A stretch of 64,000 bases of DNA. Origin: Halorubrum rutilum (GTDB taxonomy: Archaea; Halobacteriota; Halobacteria; Halobacteriales; Haloferacaceae). The notes under the pieces were generated by a model. It saw only the letters and a list, made by a program, of their open reading frames with translations. It made no database searches and was not told where the DNA came from. Shown one piece after another: positions 61,281 through 64,000 of the stretch. The stretch spans positions 186,001-250,000 of the forward strand of contig NZ_JANHDN010000005.1 in assembly GCF_024494565.1 (NCBI RefSeq), written 5' to 3'. The position numbers and the translations under genes are program-made. The first letter of the stretch is position 1. Each line of letters begins with the position of its first letter.

Positions 61281-62315
61281 CTACGAGGACACCCCGTAGA
61301 TCGACTCCAGCTCGTCTATCGTGCGCGTCACGGAGAACTCCTCGACCGCCTCCCGGGTCCGGCGGTCGCCGTCGAGGCAGTCCCGCACCGCCCGCTCCAT
61401 GTCGTCGAGGTCGCCGTACGCGAACCGGGCGCCGTTGGCCTCGCCGATGGTCTCGTCGAACGGGGAGACGTCGGCCGCGGCGACCGGCGTCCCGCAGGCG
61501 TTCGCCTCCAGCGTCGAGAGCCCGAGGGTGTCGCAGGTCGAGGCGGTGACGAAGACGTCGAGCGCGGAGTAGAACGCGGGGAGGTCCTCGCGCGGGAGGA
61601 AGTCGCGGAACCGGACGTTGTCCGGGGCGTCGCGTTCGAGCGCGTCCCGCACCGGTCCCTCGCCGACGAGTTCGAACGACAGGTCGGGCGTCCGCTCGGC
61701 CAGCCGGAGGATCTCGTCGACGTTCTTGTTGCGGGTCATCCGGCCGCTGTAGCCGACCGTCGGCCCGTCGCGCTCGAACCGCGAGCCATCGACGGGGCGG
61801 AAGGTGTCCGTCTCGATGCCGACCGGGAGCTTGCGCGGGGCCACGTCGCGCCGGATCCGCGACGTCGACGCGGTGACGCAGTCGAACGAGCGGAGGAACC
61901 GGTTCTCGTAGGCGACGTACAGGCGCCCGGCGACCTCGGAGAGCGACTCCAGCTTGAGCCCCTGGACGAAGTAGTCCTCGACCGGCGTGTGGTGGGTGTA
62001 GACGGACTTCACGCCGCGCTTTCTCGCGTACCGGCGCCCCATCAGCCCGGTCGACGCCGGCCCGTGACAGTGGACCACGTCGAGGTCGGGGAGCGTGGAG
62101 AGCCGGCGGTAGAGCGGGACGCGGTACTGGCGGTAGAAGGGGTTCGGCAGCGACGGCACGGGGAGCTCCCGCTCGTCCGGGTCGTGGCTGCTCGCGGGGT
62201 AGACGACGTACACCTCGTGGCCCCGGTCCTCCAGGCGGTCGCGCCACGCGCGGATCGTGTAGGTGACGCCGTCGACGCCGGGGAAGTAGCTGTCGGTGAA
62301 GAATCCGATGTTCAT
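61281..62315 (-). CDS. Glycosyltransferase family 4
   Basis: A 344-aa GT-B glycosyltransferase. The N-terminal MNIGFFTDSYFPGVDGVTYTI and VVHCHGPASTGLMG, the central KLPVGIETDTFRP, VGYSGRMTRNKNVDEILRLA, and the C-terminal TCDTLGLSTLEANACGTPVAA follow the GT4 pattern. It resembles diacylglycerol- or mannosyl-type transferases acting on membrane lipids, but the acceptor is not determined. I used the ATG at 62315, the family start. The DUF2070 gene follows without a gap. Confidence 0.88.
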   Translation of the reverse strand: MNIGFFTDSYFPGVDGVTYTIRAWRDRLEDRGHEVYVVYPASSHDPDERELPVPSLPNPFYRQYRVPLYRRLSTLPDLDVVHCHGPASTGLMGRRYARKRGVKSVYTHHTPVEDYFVQGLKLESLSEVAGRLYVAYENRFLRSFDCVTASTSRIRRDVAPRKLPVGIETDTFRPVDGSRFERDGPTVGYSGRMTRNKNVDEILRLAERTPDLSFELVGEGPVRDALERDAPDNVRFRDFLPREDLPAFYSALDVFVTASTCDTLGLSTLEANACGTPVAAADVSPFDETIGEANGARFAYGDLDDMERAVRDCLDGDRRTREAVEEFSVTRTIDELESIYGVSS

Positions 62316-62636
62316 GCGAGGGTCCGTCGGTCGCGCGTCCGCCGGAGACCCCTCTCCGGAGGCGCGGCGGCGGCGTTCTGGCGCGTCGGCTCGCCGGGCG
62401 CGGCGTTCGGGGAGGGCGAGCGCCGGCCGGACCGCGGCGACGCGTCGGGGTGTCCAGCGGGTCGCACGGGTTCTGTCTCTCGAATTCTCCATCGGATAGC
62501 TTCAACATTTTCATTCCGAACGCGGAGAGCGCGGTCCGTCCCGGCCGCGCTCCGGCTGCGCCCCGCCCCCGCCAGCGGCGCGGGCCGCCGCGACGGCGAC
62601 CCCACGCTTAATCCGACGCGGCGCGGATCCCGACGC
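62316..62636. other. Intergenic region between GT4 and NAD(P)H-hydrate repair gene
   Basis: About 320 bases between divergent genes. An Arg/Pro-rich open extension of the GT4 frame runs through it but lacks haloarchaeal composition. Nothing else is supported; CGCTTAATCC near 62606 may be the promoter of the right-hand gene. Confidence 0.4.
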
Positions 62637-64000
62637 ATGATATCGACGGAGCGCATGGCCGCGGTCGACGCCAACGCCGCGGCCCTCGGCGTGCCGCGGA
62701 AACAGCTGATGGAGTCGTCGGGCAACGCGGTCGCCCGCGAGGTGCGCGCGGTCGCCGACCCCGGCGCCGAGGTCGCGCTGCTGTGCGGGCGCGGGAACAA
62801 CGGCGGCGACGCGTTCGTCGCCGCCCGGTTCCTCGCCGCGTACGACGCGACGGTTCACCTGCTCGGCCGCCCCGAGTCGATCCGGACCGACATCGCCCGG
62901 GAGAACTGGGCGGCCCTCGGCGCGGCCGAGATCCCGGCCGAGACCGTCACCGACTCGGCCGACCTGTCGCTCGGCGACCCCGACGTGGTCGTCGACGCGA
63001 TGCTCGGCACGGGCGCGACGGGCGCGCTCCGCGAGCCCGAGCGCACGGCGGCGCGGCTGGCGAACGGGAGCGACGCGACGGTCGTCGCCGTCGACGTCCC
63101 CTCGGGGATCGACGCCGACACCGGCGAGCCGACGGGAGCCGAGTCGGACCCGTTCGTCGACGCCGACCGCGTCGTCACCTTCCACGACGAGAAGCCGGGG
63201 CTCGGCGCGCTCGACGCCGCCGTGACGGTCGCCGACATCGGGATCCCGGCGGCCGCGGAGCGGTTCGTCGGCCCCGGCGACCTGCTCGCGCTCGGGCGGG
63301 ACCCGGACTCCCACAAGGGCGAGAACGGCGAGGTGCTCGTCGTCGGCGGCGGCCCCTACACGGGCGCGCCGTCGCTGGCCGCGCGGGCCGCGCTCCGGGC
63401 CGGCGCCGACCTCGTGCGCGTCGCCTGCCCGGAGACGGTCGCGCGGGAGGTACAGGGGTACTCCGCCGACCTGATCGTCCGCGGGCTCCCCGGCGACCGG
63501 CTCGGCCCGGCCCACGTCGACCGCGTTCGGGAGCTCGCCGCCGCCAACGACGTGGTCGTGCTCGGACCTGGGCTGGGCGACGACGACGGGGCCCGGGCGT
63601 TCGCCCGCGAGCTCCTCGCCGCGTACGACGGTCGGGCCGTCGTCGACGCCGACGCGCTCCGGGCGGTCCCCGAGGCCGACACGGACGCCGAGCTGGTCTG
63701 CACGCCCCACCAGGGGGAGCTCGTCGGGATGGGCGGCGAGACCGCGAGCGACCCGGACGAGCGCGCGGCGCTCGTGCGCTCGTTCGCCGCCGACCTCGGC
63801 CACACGCTGCTCGTGAAGGGCGCGGTCGACGTGGTCAGCGACGGCGACGCGGTCCGGCTGAACCGCACGGGCAACCCGGGGATGACCGTCGGCGGGACCG
63901 GCGACGTGCTCGCGGGCGCGGTCGGCGCGCTCGCGGCCGTGACCGACCCGTTCCGGGCGGCCGCGGTCGGCGCCCACGTCAACGGGCTGGCCGGCGACGC
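62637..64000 (+). CDS. Bifunctional NAD(P)H-hydrate epimerase/dehydratase, 3' partial
   Basis: An ATG at 62637 opens a frame that runs off the window, giving 454 residues without a stop. It begins MISTERMAAVDANAAALGVPR. The epimerase (YjeF_N) domain shows LCGRGNNGGDAFVAARFL near 46-63, DAMLGTGATGA near 120 and VDVPSGIDADTG near 148. The ATP/ADP-dependent dehydratase (YjeF_C) domain follows from about 215, with HKGENGEVLVVGGGPYTGAP, VLGPGLGDDDG and NPGMTVGGTGDVLAG. The fusion repairs damaged hydrated nicotinamide cofactors. Only the extreme C-terminus is missing. Confidence 0.92.
   Translation, partial: MISTERMAAVDANAAALGVPRKQLMESSGNAVAREVRAVADPGAEVALLCGRGNNGGDAFVAARFLAAYDATVHLLGRPESIRTDIARENWAALGAAEIPAETVTDSADLSLGDPDVVVDAMLGTGATGALREPERTAARLANGSDATVVAVDVPSGIDADTGEPTGAESDPFVDADRVVTFHDEKPGLGALDAAVTVADIGIPAAAERFVGPGDLLALGRDPDSHKGENGEVLVVGGGPYTGAPSLAARAALRAGADLVRVACPETVAREVQGYSADLIVRGLPGDRLGPAHVDRVRELAAANDVVVLGPGLGDDDGARAFARELLAAYDGRAVVDADALRAVPEADTDAELVCTPHQGELVGMGGETASDPDERAALVRSFAADLGHTLLVKGAVDVVSDGDAVRLNRTGNPGMTVGGTGDVLAGAVGALAAVTDPFRAAAVGAHVNGLAGD

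Noticed and set aside
59452..62514. 1020-aa minus-strand frame across DUF2070 and GT4
   Set aside because: It is an Arg/Pro-rich out-of-frame reading of two real genes, a common effect of high GC.
1..64000. CRISPR arrays, insertion sequences and rRNA genes
   Set aside because: I saw no regularly spaced repeats of the right size, no transposase motifs (DDE, HUH, IS200/605) and no rRNA-like sequence.

Overview
The window is a GC-rich, haloarchaeal chromosome segment (Halorubrum-like, inferred). Supporting signs are very acidic proteins, mostly leaderless genes with a TATA-like box about 28 bases upstream of the ATG, haloarchaea-specific families (DUF5794/5795, DUF5786, DUF5800, DUF5805, HalX response regulator), an intron-containing tRNA-Trp, and Tat lipoproteins. 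Most of the window is ordinary, densely packed housekeeping and accessory sequence on both strands. Two AT-richer stretches next to tRNA genes (about 13.4-19.0 kb and 28.3-29.4 kb) look acquired.

Layout. 0-12 kb: a partial DUF2071 gene, a two-gene bPH2 (YdbS/YdbT-like) membrane operon, acyl-CoA dehydrogenase, a squalene/phytoene synthase, the DNA helicase Hel308, a HalX response regulator, IMP dehydrogenase, and DUF5794/DUF5795. At 12.0-12.2 kb lies tRNA-Trp. Its 101-nt intron has a perfect bulge-helix-bulge and two antisense elements that fit the N+5 rule for 2'-O-methylation of C34 and U39. 12.4-13.3 kb holds small membrane and DUF7123 genes.

13.48-19.03 kb is an integrated element inserted in the 3' end of tRNA-Arg(UCG). 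A 15-bp exact direct repeat of the tRNA end lies at 13482-13496 and at 19017-19031, with an integrase just inside the left repeat. The element carries two related tyrosine recombinases (the second has lost its first catalytic Arg), a 48-aa/149-aa antitoxin/toxin-like pair, a chimeric PD-(D/E)XK-like protein, and an HTH regulator coupled to a second small protein. An older, decayed copy of the att sequence lies at 13371-13400.

19-32 kb: a RecA-fold ATPase, a CoA-binding protein, cysteine synthase, threonyl-tRNA synthetase, a PAS/GAF histidine kinase, a class V aminotransferase, a methyltransferase, a 34-aa zinc ribbon, an SDR, an AT-rich membrane protein beside tRNA-Lys(CUU) with a decayed tRNA-end copy, a DHH/TrkA-N phosphoesterase, and a nucleotidyltransferase. 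32-45 kb: DsbA-like lipoprotein, MFS transporter, prephenate dehydrogenase, Rsm22-like methyltransferase, HMCES/YedK protein, RNase H-fold nuclease, bactofilin-like protein, small haloarchaeal proteins, an apparently internally deleted LEA14-like gene, a radical SAM/SPASM enzyme, a second bPH2 pair, and a DUF5805-XerC-like recombinase operon.

45-64 kb: HisG-like protein, a large coiled-coil protein, a metallo-beta-lactamase-fold hydrolase, an APC permease bracketed by two TrkA-N/TrkA-C proteins, the proC-proB-proA proline operon, a cell-surface glycan/lipid neighbourhood (two GT4 glycosyltransferases, an alkaline-phosphatase-fold protein, an UPF0104/LPG-synthase-like membrane protein, DUF2070), and a 3'-truncated bifunctional NAD(P)H-hydrate repair gene. 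All family names come from reading motifs; no database search was run.
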